The notes: a model not told the origin generated them from the sequence alone. 64,000 nt of DNA from CAYPNF01 sp964411985 (GCA_964411985.1 CAYPNF010000035.1:26077-90076), one strand, 5' to 3'. Numbered from the stretch's first letter, positions 1 to 8,858 are shown. A program made the numbers and translations.

Positions 1-2
1 GG

Positions 3-2414
3 CTGCAGCAAGGAACGCTCTCAACCCGAGTGGCCCTCTTTCCGCTCCGAGTCGGCGCCCCATACATGTTGCAGGAGGACGGTCAGGGGACACTTTGGGC
101 TGGCCAGTGGGGAACAGGGCTTCTCGGTCTTGGCACTCAAGGTGTCTGGCGACAACTCAGCGGTGGGGACGGGTTGGCTGATAACTTCGTCACCTGCCTC
201 TTTCGTGATCGGGAGGGCAGCCTTTGGGTAGGGACGGGCCAAGGCGGCCTTCACCGGATTCGGCCGAGGACCTTCAGGACGTATGAGACTGCGGGTGGGC
301 CGAACGTAGTCATGTCGCTTTTCCAGGACCGCCAGGAGCGCATGTGGTTTGGGGTTAACGGTGGCGGTTTGCACACTCTAAAGGATGAAAGACTCCAACC
401 CGTTGATAGCCCGCCTGTTTTGCGTGCATATCCTCTTACCTACTCACTGCTCGCCGACCACAGCGGCGGACTCTGGATCGGACTCTACGGGATGAGACTT
501 CTGCACTGGAAGGCCGATACGGTCACGCCCTACGACGTCGGCGAGGGACCTTTGAAACCTATGACGCCGCATGTGTTGTTCCAGGACCGCGCGGGGACGA
601 TCTGGGCTGGTTGCACGCACAGCCTATTGAGATATGAGGAAGGTCGGTTCAAGCGCTACACCGTGCGCGATGGATTGTCTTCCGACACGGTGGTGGCGTT
701 AGCAGAAGACGCGGCCGGGGTTCTGTACATTGGCACCGACGGTGGTGGGTTGAACTCTCTGAGCCAGGGCTCCTTCAAGTGCTTTTCCGAGAATGATGGA
801 TTGGCCGACAATCACCTGACCTCGCTCTATGTCGACCGGGATCAGACCCTCTGGATCGGTACGGCGAATGGCGGAGTGAGCCGCTTCAAGGATGGGCGGT
901 TCGCCAGCTTTGGGGTGAAAGACGGACTGCCATCAAATACCCTTGGCAGCGTCATTGAAGATGACATGGGCCAGCTTTGGCTTGGTTCGAATCGGGGCAT
1001 TATCCGCCTCCAGCGAACCGCGCTGAACGCTTATCTGGACGGGAAGTTGCATCCGTTGCCATGGCAACTCTTCGATCGCTCCGACGGGCTCAGCGCCATT
1101 AGCACCAGCAGTGGAGGCCAGCCGAGGTCCTTGAAAGCCAAAGACGGCAAGATGTGGTTCGCGACCGTGAAGGGTGCGGCGGTCATCGACCCACGCCGCC
1201 TTTTGTTCAACTCGATTCCCCCGCCCGTGGTCATCGAAGAATTTGTGATGGACGAACGGGTACAGATTCTCTGGGGTTCTGGCTCTGTTCAGGCTACCCT
1301 CAATCAGGTGAAGTCTGCCGGGGAAAAATCCAGAGGATCTTTTCTTTCAGGGGCCGGATCCTTTGAACCATCCCCCTCGGGTAAGTCCCCCACTCTCGAG
1401 GTTCCACCCCGCACCCATCGGGTCGAGTTTCACTTTACGGGCCTCAGCCTGGTAGCTCCGGAGAAAGTGAGCTTCCGGTACCGACTCGACCCCTATGACG
1501 CTGGTTGGGTTCAAGCGGGATCGCGTCGCATCGCCTACTACACCGGCATTCCGCCCGGCCGCTACCAGTTTTGCGTGACTGCCTGTAACAACGATGGGGT
1601 TTGGAACGAGACCGGAGCCGCCCTGGGCCTGATGGTACTGCCTCCTTGGTGGATGACCTGGTGGTTTCGCACCGTCGCGCTCGGTGGGACGATCGGAGTG
1701 GCTGCGTGGATCGCCGAGGCTCGCGTGAGGAGGCTTAAGCGCCAGCGCACAGCACAACAGGCCTTCTCTCGCCGCTTGCTCGATGCGCAGGAGGCGGAGC
1801 GCCAAAGAATCGCCGCCGAGTTGCACGATGGTCTGGGGCAGGAGTTGCTTGTGATCAAGAACCGGGCCGTGATTGCCTCGCGGGATCCCTCCACCAGCGC
1901 TTCTGCGTTGGAGCAGTTTGGCGAGATTTCCCAAGTTGCATCGCACGCGCTGGAAGGAGTGCGCGAGATTTCCTACAATCTCCGGCCTTATCAGCTCGAT
2001 CGCCTGGGCCTGACCAAAGCCCTGCAGGCGATGGTGGTTAGCATCTCTCGCGCCTCCGCCATGCCTATCCAAACGGAACTGGACACCATCAACGGGTTGT
2101 TGGAGCCGTCGCTGGAGATTCATTTCTATAGGATCGCGCAGGAACTGCTCAGCAACCTTGTCAAACATTCGCACGCCGCAACCGCCAGGGTGGTGGCCAA
2201 GTGCACCCCCACGGGGATAGCCCTGATGGTGGAAGACGATGGCTGTGGTTTCGACCCAAAGCTGATGGATCAACCCTCGGCCCGGCACGGGCTTGGCTTG
2301 TCGGATGTGCTGGAGCGCGTCCGACTGCTGGGAGGTAGTTGGCGGTGCGATTCCCGTGCAACCGCCGGAACCCGATGGAGGATCGAGGTGCCGGTAGCCG
2401 TCAAGAAAGCATGA
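3..2414 (+). CDS. Reg_prop beta-propeller sensor histidine kinase (5' partial)
   Basis: The frame is already open at the left edge, so the true start lies outside the window; the first start-type codon (GTG at 30) is probably internal. Numbered from that GTG: residues 1-340 are repeated blades of the Reg_prop type (motifs such as LWVGTGQGG, MWFGVNGGG, LWIGTANGG). Residues ~460-535 match a Y_Y_Y domain. A membrane segment lies near 540-562 (WWMTWWFRTVALGG onwards). A HisKA_3 dimerisation domain follows with phospho-acceptor His599 in AELHDGLGQE, then a HATPase_c domain with N-box (QELLSNLVKH, ~703), DDGCGFD and GLGLS. The order is that of a one-piece periplasmic sensor with a cytoplasmic NarX-type kinase. 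Ligand unknown; relatives often sense polysaccharide products, and a sulfatase lies 2 kb downstream. The stop overlaps the next gene by ATGA, so its partner is the adjacent regulator. Confidence 0.93.
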   Translation: MQQGTLSTRVALFPLRVGAPYMLQEDGQGTLWAGQWGTGLLGLGTQGVWRQLSGGDGLADNFVTCLFRDREGSLWVGTGQGGLHRIRPRTFRTYETAGGPNVVMSLFQDRQERMWFGVNGGGLHTLKDERLQPVDSPPVLRAYPLTYSLLADHSGGLWIGLYGMRLLHWKADTVTPYDVGEGPLKPMTPHVLFQDRAGTIWAGCTHSLLRYEEGRFKRYTVRDGLSSDTVVALAEDAAGVLYIGTDGGGLNSLSQGSFKCFSENDGLADNHLTSLYVDRDQTLWIGTANGGVSRFKDGRFASFGVKDGLPSNTLGSVIEDDMGQLWLGSNRGIIRLQRTALNAYLDGKLHPLPWQLFDRSDGLSAISTSSGGQPRSLKAKDGKMWFATVKGAAVIDPRRLLFNSIPPPVVIEEFVMDERVQILWGSGSVQATLNQVKSAGEKSRGSFLSGAGSFEPSPSGKSPTLEVPPRTHRVEFHFTGLSLVAPEKVSFRYRLDPYDAGWVQAGSRRIAYYTGIPPGRYQFCVTACNNDGVWNETGAALGLMVLPPWWMTWWFRTVALGGTIGVAAWIAEARVRRLKRQRTAQQAFSRRLLDAQEAERQRIAAELHDGLGQELLVIKNRAVIASRDPSTSASALEQFGEISQVASHALEGVREISYNLRPYQLDRLGLTKALQAMVVSISRASAMPIQTELDTINGLLEPSLEIHFYRIAQELLSNLVKHSHAATARVVAKCTPTGIALMVEDDGCGFDPKLMDQPSARHGLGLSDVLERVRLLGGSWRCDSRATAGTRWRIEVPVAVKKA

Positions 2415-3085
2415 TTACCCCAACTCCAAATCCCCGCCCCCAACTCCGCATTCTTATCGCGGACGATCACCCGCTCTTCCGACAGGGCTTGCGCCAGGCG
2501 ATCGAGGCAGAGCCCGGTTTCATCGTAGTGAGTGAGGTAGGAGATGGCCACAAGGCACTCCAAGCCATACAAGACCTAACACCTGATCTCTGTATCCTGG
2601 ACCTCAACATGCCTGGCTTGGACGGGCTGGAAGTGCTCCGACAAATGAAGGTGCTGCCATCGCGCCCAGCGGTGATCATTCTCACGATGTACAAAGAAGA
2701 GGACCTCTTCAACGCTGCCATGGACCTGGCAGTCGGGGGCTATGTACTCAAGGAAAGCGCCGTCACGGATATTCTGAATGCCATCCACGTCGTCCAGGGT
2801 GGACACCGTTACATCAGTCCCACACTCAGCGAGTTTCTGCTCACCCGCCGTGCCCAGAGTGAAGCGTTACGGGAAAGGAAGCCAGGCTTGGATCAACTCA
2901 CCGTCGCCGAACGGCGCATCCTGAAATTCATCGCCGAAGATAAGACCAGCAAGGAGATAGCGGTCGCGCTTGGTTTGAGCCCGCGTACCGTTGAGAACCA
3001 TCGGACCAACATCTGCACCAAACTCGACGTTCACGGAATACACAGCCTCGTCAAGTTCGCCTACGAGAACAAGTCGCGGCTCTGA
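2411..3085 (+). CDS. NarL/LuxR-family response regulator
   Basis: 224 residues. The start is set by the ATG inside the ATGA overlap with the kinase stop, which puts the receiver beta-1 strand (LRILIADDH) close to the N-terminus; the frame is open further upstream, but that part only shadows the kinase. The receiver domain occupies ~12-125 with acidic pair Asp18/Asp19, phospho-acceptor Asp64 (ILDLNMPG), the Thr of ILTMY and the conserved Lys of YVLKES. A LuxR-type helix-turn-helix lies at ~160-220 (LTVAERRILKFIAEDKTSKEIA, then RTVENHRTNI). Overlap and family pairing make it the cognate output of the upstream HisKA_3 kinase, a cytoplasmic DNA-binding activator. Targets are not visible; the FGE/sulfatase pair 115 bp downstream is the obvious candidate (inference). 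Confidence 0.95.
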   Translation: MITPTPNPRPQLRILIADDHPLFRQGLRQAIEAEPGFIVVSEVGDGHKALQAIQDLTPDLCILDLNMPGLDGLEVLRQMKVLPSRPAVIILTMYKEEDLFNAAMDLAVGGYVLKESAVTDILNAIHVVQGGHRYISPTLSEFLLTRRAQSEALRERKPGLDQLTVAERRILKFIAEDKTSKEIAVALGLSPRTVENHRTNICTKLDVHGIHSLVKFAYENKSRL

Positions 3086-3115
3086 CTCCGGCACCTCCGC
3101 CTGTGCCTGAGTAGA

Positions 3116-3139
3116 AACCCCCATTCCCTATGGGTGGTT
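3116..3139 (+). terminator. Possible stem-loop after the two-component pair
   Basis: AACCCCCAT (3116-3124) can pair with ATGGGTGGTT (3130-3139) around a five-base loop, giving nine pairs with one bulged T. It sits 30 bp past the regulator stop and before the FGE-like gene. There is no clear T-tract, so this is only a candidate terminator or attenuator. Confidence 0.25.
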
Positions 3140-3200
3140 GCCTCTATTCCATCTTCCTCCAGATTCCCTATGCTCCCGGGATTAGAAGGAATCCGAACAT

Positions 3201-4334
3201 ATGCGCTCGTTACGAATATCTTGCACTGCGCTTCTGCGTCAGGCCCTAGCGTGGGTTCTGTCGATCTGGGTGTTCTATGGCAATGGTCCTGGGGCGGCAT
3301 TACTGGCGCAGACCGGCGAACAGATCCGAGGGTTTGTCAGCGAGGGGTACTGTTGGATTGGCTTTCCCACTGTGGCATCTCAAATCTATTTCATCGAGTA
3401 CTCCACCAATCTGACCTCCTGGGAGCTCCTGGTCGGCAACCTGATCGGTACCGGAAGTGACGCCCTCATCTTGGACCCTGAGCCGGTAGCGGAGCAATCA
3501 GCGCGCTTTTACCGCACTGGACGTTTCTCTGGTGCCATTCCGGGTGAGCCGTTGGGGAATCCTGATCCTGACCTTTGGGCGTGGGTCTCTCCCTCGAGTT
3601 TCACCCAAGGCAGCCCCACCAACGAGCCTGACCGTGAATCCGACGAGGGGCCGCCGGTGATGGTGGTCCTGAGCAAGGGGCTCTGGATGGGGCGGCATGA
3701 AGTGACTCAGGGAGAGTATCAAGCGCTCATGGGGGGCAACCCCTCCTGGTTTGTGGGCGATCCCAACCGGCCAGTTGAGAATGTTTCCTGGGGGGAAGCA
3801 ACCAACTACTGCGCCCGGTTGACGGCTCAAGAGCAGGCGGCTGGTCGCTTGCCGGCGGGATATGTCTATCGTTTGCCGACCGAAGCCGAGTGGGAGAACG
3901 CCTGTCGGGCCGGCAGTGCCACTGCGTACAGCTACGGAAGCGACGAATTCGGCGTCGAGTTGGGATTCTACGCCTGGCACTGGGACAATAGTGGTTCCAC
4001 GAATGCTCCTGCGGAATTCGCCTTCTTTGTCGGCGGCAAGTACTACACCACCCACCCAGCCAGCGCGCTTCAGCCCAATCGCTGGGGACTCTACGACATG
4101 TATGGCAATGTCTGGGAATGGTGCTGGGATTGGTATCAATCCTCCTATCCGACCTATCCGGATGGAACCGTTCAGGATCCCACCGGGCCGGTTTCCGGGG
4201 TCGATCGCGTCATGCGGGGCGGGAGTTGGAACAGCGGCCCTGCTTCTTGTCGTTCCGCCAACCGCAGCGCCGGCAGCCCTGGGGGCCGCAGCAGCGGGAT
4301 TGGCTTCCGGATTGTGCTCGCTTCACCACTCTGA
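3201..4334 (+). CDS. Secreted SUMF1/FGE-like protein lacking one catalytic Cys
   Basis: 377 residues. AGAAGGA at 3184-3190 is a good ribosome site 10 bases before the ATG. Residues 1-36 look like a signal peptide (hydrophobic LAWVLSIWVFY, then small residues). Residues ~40-120 have no clear family. Residues ~135-375 are an FGE-sulfatase (SUMF1) domain: VENVSWGEATNYC, YRLPTEAEWENACRAG, GLYDMYGNVWEWCWDW, RVMRGGSW, GFRIV. In true formylglycine-generating enzymes two cysteines follow the RGGSW motif; here the first position is Ser345 and only Cys350 (ASCRSANR) remains. With an export signal as well, it may not generate formylglycine for the cytoplasmic nascent sulfatase. It ends 23 bp before the sulfatase gene, so co-transcription is likely. 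Alternatives are a structural or binding SUMF1-fold protein. Confidence 0.9.
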   Translation: MRSLRISCTALLRQALAWVLSIWVFYGNGPGAALLAQTGEQIRGFVSEGYCWIGFPTVASQIYFIEYSTNLTSWELLVGNLIGTGSDALILDPEPVAEQSARFYRTGRFSGAIPGEPLGNPDPDLWAWVSPSSFTQGSPTNEPDRESDEGPPVMVVLSKGLWMGRHEVTQGEYQALMGGNPSWFVGDPNRPVENVSWGEATNYCARLTAQEQAAGRLPAGYVYRLPTEAEWENACRAGSATAYSYGSDEFGVELGFYAWHWDNSGSTNAPAEFAFFVGGKYYTTHPASALQPNRWGLYDMYGNVWEWCWDWYQSSYPTYPDGTVQDPTGPVSGVDRVMRGGSWNSGPASCRSANRSAGSPGGRSSGIGFRIVLASPL

Positions 4335-4357
4335 CCTCACTCCCTTTCCATCATCCT

Positions 4358-6778
4358 ATGAAACCGATCCGCCTATTCTTAGCCATGGTCGTTTCCTGGA
4401 GCCTGCTCCAGCCTCCACCTTTGACTTCCCAGGAAGTGATTCCGCCCGTGTCATCAGGATTCAAGGGGAAGATCGAGTTGCGTGGCCTGGATTCCACGCC
4501 GTCTTGGCCCACGCAACTTGAGCCGTCCACAAACGCCCCCAACGTGATCCTGATTCTGTTGGACGACGCCGGTTTCGCTGCCACCAGCCCCTTTGGCGGA
4601 CCGATCCCTACACCGACCTTCGATCGCTTGGCCAAGAAAGGCCTGCGGTACACCCAATTTCACACCACCGCCCTCTGTTCGCCCACCCGAGCGGCGCTGA
4701 TAACCGGCCGTAACCACCATTCAGTCCATACCGGGTGCATCACGGAAATGGCCACCGGGTACCCCGGCTACGATACCCTTATGGGGAAGGACACGGCAAC
4801 GATCGGCGAAATGACACGCCTCCACGGCTTTAACACCGCCTGGTTCGGCAAGAATCACAACGTCCCCGATTGGCAGACCAGTCAGGCGGGCCCATTCGAC
4901 TTGTGGCCAACCGCTCTAGGTTTCGAGTACTTCTATGGCTTCCTTGGCGGCGATACCAGTCAGTGGACCCCAGCGCTGTACGAAGGGACCACTCCTGTCG
5001 AGCCCTACATCGGTAATACGAACTACATCTTTAACACAGATCTTGCCGACAAGGCGATTGCCTGGATTCGGCAACAAAAGGGGTTGGCACCGAGCAAGCC
5101 CTTCTTCGTCTACTATGCGCCTGGGGCCACGCATGCACCCCATCATGCACCCCAGTCCTGGATCGATAAGTTCACCAACACGTTCAGCATCGGGTGGGAC
5201 AAACAACGCGAGGCGATTCTGGCGAAGCAAAAAGAACTGGGTCTGGTTCCGACCGATACCAAACTAACGCCCCGGCCAGAGAGAATCGATGCCTGGGATT
5301 CTGCTAGCTACACCGACGAGGACCGCAGCCTGATGGCATACATGATGCAGGTCTACGCTGCGTATATGGCCCACACCGACTATGAGATCGGTCGCGTGCT
5401 GGATGCGATCAAGGAATTAGGCCATGAGGAAAACACTTTGGTTATTCTGAGCATTGGCGATAACGGTGCCAGTGCGGAAGGGACCGCTTACGGCACGTTT
5501 AATGAACTGATCTCCCTCAATTACGTCAAGCCACCAAATTGGTCGGCGATTCAACAACAACATCGTGCTGATCTGGGAGGCTCGCGCAGTTATAACCACT
5601 ATCCGATTGGTTGGTCGTGGGCGATGGACACTCCATTTCAGTGGACCAAGCAGGTTGCCTCTCACTACGGCGGCACGCGCAATCCGCTCATCATTTCCTG
5701 GCCGAAGCGAATCAAGCAAGTGAATGGCATTCGCTCCCAGTGGCACCACACGATCGACATTGTACCCACGATTCTGGAATGCCTGGGAGTTCCGCAACCG
5801 ACCGTCGTCAATGGCGTTGCCCAGAAGCCGATCGAGGGCGTGAGCATGGTCTATTCCTTTGATGACGCTGCCACCCCCAGCCGCCGGCAGACCCAGTATT
5901 TTGAGATGTTTGGCAACCGGGCGATCTATCATGACGGTTGGGTAGCTTGCACGACCCCTGCCTCCGTGCCCTGGGACGTTGCCTTATCGCCAGTCGACAT
6001 TATCGATGGCTATGCCTGGGAGTTGTATCATGTGGCGGAGGATTTTTCGCAAGCCAACAACCTCGCGGCGGCGCAGACCGACAAACTGAAGGAGCTCCAG
6101 TCGCTTTTCTACTCGGAAGCGGCCAAGTACAACGTGCTCCCGCTGGATAATCGCAAGTCGGAGCGCATGGATGTTTCGAGTCGGCCCAGCTTGACCTTCG
6201 GGCGCACGGAGTTCACCTACCGGTCTGCCGTCAAGCGCATCACTGAAGGTGCAGCCCCCGATCTGAAGAACCGCTCGTTCACCATTGCGGCTGATGTGAC
6301 TATCACGAATGAGGTCGTGAATGGAGTCCTGGCAACTCAGGGGGGTGCCTTCGCCGGCTGGGCTTTGTACGTTACGGACGGAAGACCCGCCTATTGCTAC
6401 AACTACGTTGGATTGTCCAACTACACAGTCGTCGCCAGCGAAAAGCTCTCTCAAGGATCAAATCGGGTTGTGTTGGACTTCGCTTATAATGGGGGTGGCA
6501 TAGGCAAGGGTGGTCGAGCCACGCTCCAGATCAACAGTAAGCAAGTTGGTGAACTTCAGATTGAGTCGACGGCTGGGTACCGAATCTCCTTTGACGAAAC
6601 GTTCGACGTTGGCCAAGACACCGGTACGCCGGTGAATGGGGATTACGAAGTCCCCTCCTTCTTTACCGATCAGCTTAACCAAGTAACCATCACTCTTCAG
6701 CCAGTTCCGGCCAGCGCCCAGGTTGCAGTGAGCAAAGCTGCCTTGGACGGCCGCATCGAAAAGGGGATGAGGGACTGA
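4358..6778 (+). CDS. Arylsulfatase (Cys-type, large)
   Basis: 806 residues. The chosen start is ATG 4358, 24 bp after the FGE-like gene; it opens a signal peptide (MKPIRLFLAMVVSWSLL). The frame is open further upstream but there it only overlaps the previous gene. Sulfatase core ~60-590: metal-binding ILILLDDAGF, active-site motif CSPTRAALITGR with Cys107 as the residue to be converted to formylglycine, GKNH, and the TLVILSIGDNGAS metal site. The ~200-residue C-terminal extension (from ~600) is beta-rich and typical of the large arylsulfatases. Predicted to hydrolyse sulfate esters in the periplasm or outside the cell; substrate unknown. The downstream region gives no clear terminator. Confidence 0.95.
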   Translation: MKPIRLFLAMVVSWSLLQPPPLTSQEVIPPVSSGFKGKIELRGLDSTPSWPTQLEPSTNAPNVILILLDDAGFAATSPFGGPIPTPTFDRLAKKGLRYTQFHTTALCSPTRAALITGRNHHSVHTGCITEMATGYPGYDTLMGKDTATIGEMTRLHGFNTAWFGKNHNVPDWQTSQAGPFDLWPTALGFEYFYGFLGGDTSQWTPALYEGTTPVEPYIGNTNYIFNTDLADKAIAWIRQQKGLAPSKPFFVYYAPGATHAPHHAPQSWIDKFTNTFSIGWDKQREAILAKQKELGLVPTDTKLTPRPERIDAWDSASYTDEDRSLMAYMMQVYAAYMAHTDYEIGRVLDAIKELGHEENTLVILSIGDNGASAEGTAYGTFNELISLNYVKPPNWSAIQQQHRADLGGSRSYNHYPIGWSWAMDTPFQWTKQVASHYGGTRNPLIISWPKRIKQVNGIRSQWHHTIDIVPTILECLGVPQPTVVNGVAQKPIEGVSMVYSFDDAATPSRRQTQYFEMFGNRAIYHDGWVACTTPASVPWDVALSPVDIIDGYAWELYHVAEDFSQANNLAAAQTDKLKELQSLFYSEAAKYNVLPLDNRKSERMDVSSRPSLTFGRTEFTYRSAVKRITEGAAPDLKNRSFTIAADVTITNEVVNGVLATQGGAFAGWALYVTDGRPAYCYNYVGLSNYTVVASEKLSQGSNRVVLDFAYNGGGIGKGGRATLQINSKQVGELQIESTAGYRISFDETFDVGQDTGTPVNGDYEVPSFFTDQLNQVTITLQPVPASAQVAVSKAALDGRIEKGMRD

Positions 6779-6855
6779 TCGGCCCCGTTCATCCCTTTGG
6801 TACGGCCACTTTGGGTGTCGGAACGTACAGGTGATTGACCTGAACTTCAAATCAT

Positions 6856-7215
6856 GTGAAAATCATGATCGTTGATGATTACGCGCCCTTTCGCAGCTTG
6901 GTGCGAACCGTCCTGCAGGGCACGAACACCGAGTTCCTGGAATGTGCGAGCGGGCAGGAAGCATTGGCTGCGTACCCTGGTTACCTGCCCGACCTCGTTC
7001 TCATCGATATTGCGATGAAAGACTTGGATGGACTCGAGGCGACGGCTCGGCTCAAGTCTTTGTTCCCAACGGCGCGGATCGCCATCCTGACGGAGTACGA
7101 TGATAGTGCTTTGCGGGAAGCCGCGCACACCGCAGGTGCGATTGTCTATGCGCTCAAGGAAAACCTCTGCGACCTGCCTGCGCTCCTCGCCCGTTCAACC
7201 ACACTTCCACTATGA
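6856..7215 (+). CDS. Stand-alone CheY-like receiver protein
   Basis: 119 residues from GTG 6856; ATG 6865 (MIVDDYAPF) is an alternative start. It is a single receiver domain with no output domain: acidic pair Asp7/Asp8, phospho-acceptor Asp51 (LVLIDIAMKD), Thr78 (AILTEYDD) and Lys100 (VYALKENL). All five key positions are present, so phosphorylation is expected. No kinase is adjacent; the kinase at the left edge of the window is possible but unproven. The stop overlaps the ATG of the next gene by ATGA, coupling it to a lipoprotein of the DUF4410 type. The role is unknown. Confidence 0.88.
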   Translation: MKIMIVDDYAPFRSLVRTVLQGTNTEFLECASGQEALAAYPGYLPDLVLIDIAMKDLDGLEATARLKSLFPTARIAILTEYDDSALREAAHTAGAIVYALKENLCDLPALLARSTTLPL

Positions 7216-7955
7216 ACCTGTATCTCATTCGTGCTGGCTCCTGTTCGAGCCTAACCCTAGGTCCCTTCGCTCTATCCCTTGGCTTGGCAGCATTCCTCTG
7301 GGGCACCGGTTGCCAGTCGGCTTGGAGCAGTGACTCCCCCTCAGCGCAATCACCGTCCCCCCAAGCCACACTGGCTGCCAAGCCTCGCCCTGTCGTTGTG
7401 CGGGACTTCGTATTTGATGATGCCAACTTGCACGCTGACCAAGGAAAACTGGCCAGTCGTGAAGGACCGGCAAAGCGGGTTCTGGGAGGTCGACGACCCG
7501 AGGAAACGCCGGCGCAGAAGGCAACCCGGCTTGCCAACCTCCTCTCCGAGACGATTGCGAATGAACTAACGGAACTGAAGATTCCGGCCACCCGTGAACC
7601 AGTGAGAGCAGTCCTGCCTGCGGAGGGGTTCGTGGTCACCGGCGAATTCCTCCAAGTGGAGGAAGGCAACCGGCTCAAACGCGCGGTCGTGGGCTTTGGC
7701 AGCGGCTCAACCGAGGTGCTCGTGCAGGTGGCAGTGTATGACCTCGCGCAGAGTCGTGAGCAGCCCATTCTTGTTTATGGCACCGGCACTGGCTCGAAAC
7801 CCATGCCCGGCGCTGTGGTCGCAATGAACCCGTACGCCATGGCTGCCAAGTATGTCATGTCCCGCAACGCCACGGAGAAGGACGTGCGCAAACTGGGCAA
7901 GCAAATCGCCAAGGACCTCGCTCAAGTAGAAGCAGGCGGCAGTCCCAAGCGCTGA
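7212..7955 (+). CDS. DUF4410-like outer-envelope lipoprotein
   Basis: 247 residues. The N-terminus has a hydrophobic stretch and a lipobox-like FLWGTGCQS near residue 35, so a lipoprotein is likely. The rest (~55-245) resembles DUF4410: VVVRDFVFDD at the first strand, an ANLLSETIANELTEL helix, VVTGEFLQVEEGNRLKR, GFGSGSTEVLVQVAVYDL, GTGTGSKPMP, and an A-x-x-Q-I-A-K-DL end helix. The function of the family is unknown; it looks like a small envelope protein of the kind that assembles near the outer membrane. It is translationally coupled to the receiver by a four-base overlap, an unusual partnership. Family name by memory of motifs, not by search. Confidence 0.8.
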   Translation: MNLYLIRAGSCSSLTLGPFALSLGLAAFLWGTGCQSAWSSDSPSAQSPSPQATLAAKPRPVVVRDFVFDDANLHADQGKLASREGPAKRVLGGRRPEETPAQKATRLANLLSETIANELTELKIPATREPVRAVLPAEGFVVTGEFLQVEEGNRLKRAVVGFGSGSTEVLVQVAVYDLAQSREQPILVYGTGTGSKPMPGAVVAMNPYAMAAKYVMSRNATEKDVRKLGKQIAKDLAQVEAGGSPKR

Positions 7956-8456
7956 GCAAGGAATCCTTTCTCCGCCCGCGGGATCATCCCGGTTCTGGGG
8001 ATGAGAGCGCTTAAGCGACCGTCACCCCTTGATGAACCGTCGGCCCGAACTATGCGCCCCCCGAGGCCAAGGTCACCACGAAGGTTTGCCTCCATGATCC
8101 TAGGCGTTGACCTGAATCATGTGTCCGCACAGGTATTCCTACCTTCGGCAAGCGGCTGATGGCTCGCCAAGCCGTCGCGTCCATGGGCATTCGAGTGTGC
8201 GGCCTCTCGCCCATAGGCAATCTACTTCCCTCAGCGGGTTGGATACCCTGCTCAACCAAACGATGTGGTAAGAAGTCCCCGGAAATGGGCTTGCCGTTCA
8301 CGGTTGTTCTTCGCTATAACTATCTGGAGTAGAATAGCCTATCGAGAAATAGGAAGGGGATACGTCCCTGCGAAGTTCTAGCATTCACGATATCGTTTCT
8401 GCATTTTCCTATTTTTGCCTTGATTGTACTAGTTATATAGTACAATATTGTTCTAG
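7956..8456 (+). other. 501-bp intergenic region, no gene seen
   Basis: No convincing coding frame on either strand. The last ~60 bases are markedly AT-rich and hold the operator at 8423-8446. A 10-bp palindrome ACGATATCGT sits at 8387-8396. TTGACCTGAA followed by TCATGTG (8107-8123) echoes a similar string before the receiver gene (6835-6857), but with a different gap; it may be chance. Confidence 0.5.
8423..8446. promoter_or_regulatory. GntR/YtrA operator palindrome overlapping promoter
   Basis: ATTGTACTA and TAGTACAAT form a perfect 9-bp inverted repeat around a 6-base centre (GTTATA). The site ends 10 bases before the ATG of a YtrA-type GntR gene, so autoregulation is the natural reading. 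TATAGT (8436-8441) or TACAAT (8441-8446) inside it could serve as -10. With TACAAT the transcript would start only a few bases before the ATG, which has no Shine-Dalgarno sequence, so a leaderless mRNA is possible. Confidence 0.75.
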
Positions 8457-8858
8457 ATGAATTCGGACGGTCAATTCTGGGATGCGTGGCAGCTGGAGTT
8501 TCAGTCCGGGATCCCCGTCTATAAGCAGATCATCAACTGGGTCTGCTCCGCCCTCGCGTCGGGCCAGCTCAAAGCTGGCGATCAGCTCCCCACCATCCGT
8601 AACCTTCAGGACAAACTTGGCATCAACCCCAATACGGTCGCCAAAGCCTATCGCGAGATGGAACTCCGGGGGATGCTCACCAGCGAACGCGGCAGCGGTT
8701 CGTTCGTCACTGGCCTGCCCCAGTCTCCGGATTTGACCGCGGAGCAGAAGAAGTCCAAACTTGAATCTCTCTACCAGAGGATGCTTTCGGAAGCCGCAAC
8801 CCACGGTGTCAGTGAATCAGAATGGTCAGAGTTCTTGAAACAGAAGGCAAAACCATGA
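8457..8858 (+). CDS. GntR-family regulator, YtrA subfamily
   Basis: 133 residues, the short length typical of YtrA-type regulators that carry a winged helix-turn-helix and only a small C-terminal dimerisation helix. Motifs: IPVYKQIINWV, ALASGQLKAGDQLPTIRNLQ, GINPNTVAKAYREME, RGMLTSERGSGSFV. Such proteins usually repress their own operon, often with membrane transport genes; here the coupled partner is a polytopic membrane protein. A perfect palindrome lies just upstream (8423-8446). No Shine-Dalgarno sequence precedes the ATG. The stop overlaps the next start by ATGA. Confidence 0.95.
   Translation: MNSDGQFWDAWQLEFQSGIPVYKQIINWVCSALASGQLKAGDQLPTIRNLQDKLGINPNTVAKAYREMELRGMLTSERGSGSFVTGLPQSPDLTAEQKKSKLESLYQRMLSEAATHGVSESEWSEFLKQKAKP

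Noticed and set aside
6835..8123. Shared string TTGACCTGAA...TCATGTG at 6835-6857 and 8107-8123 as a common operator
   Set aside because: The gap between the two halves differs and only two occurrences were seen; too weak to call.
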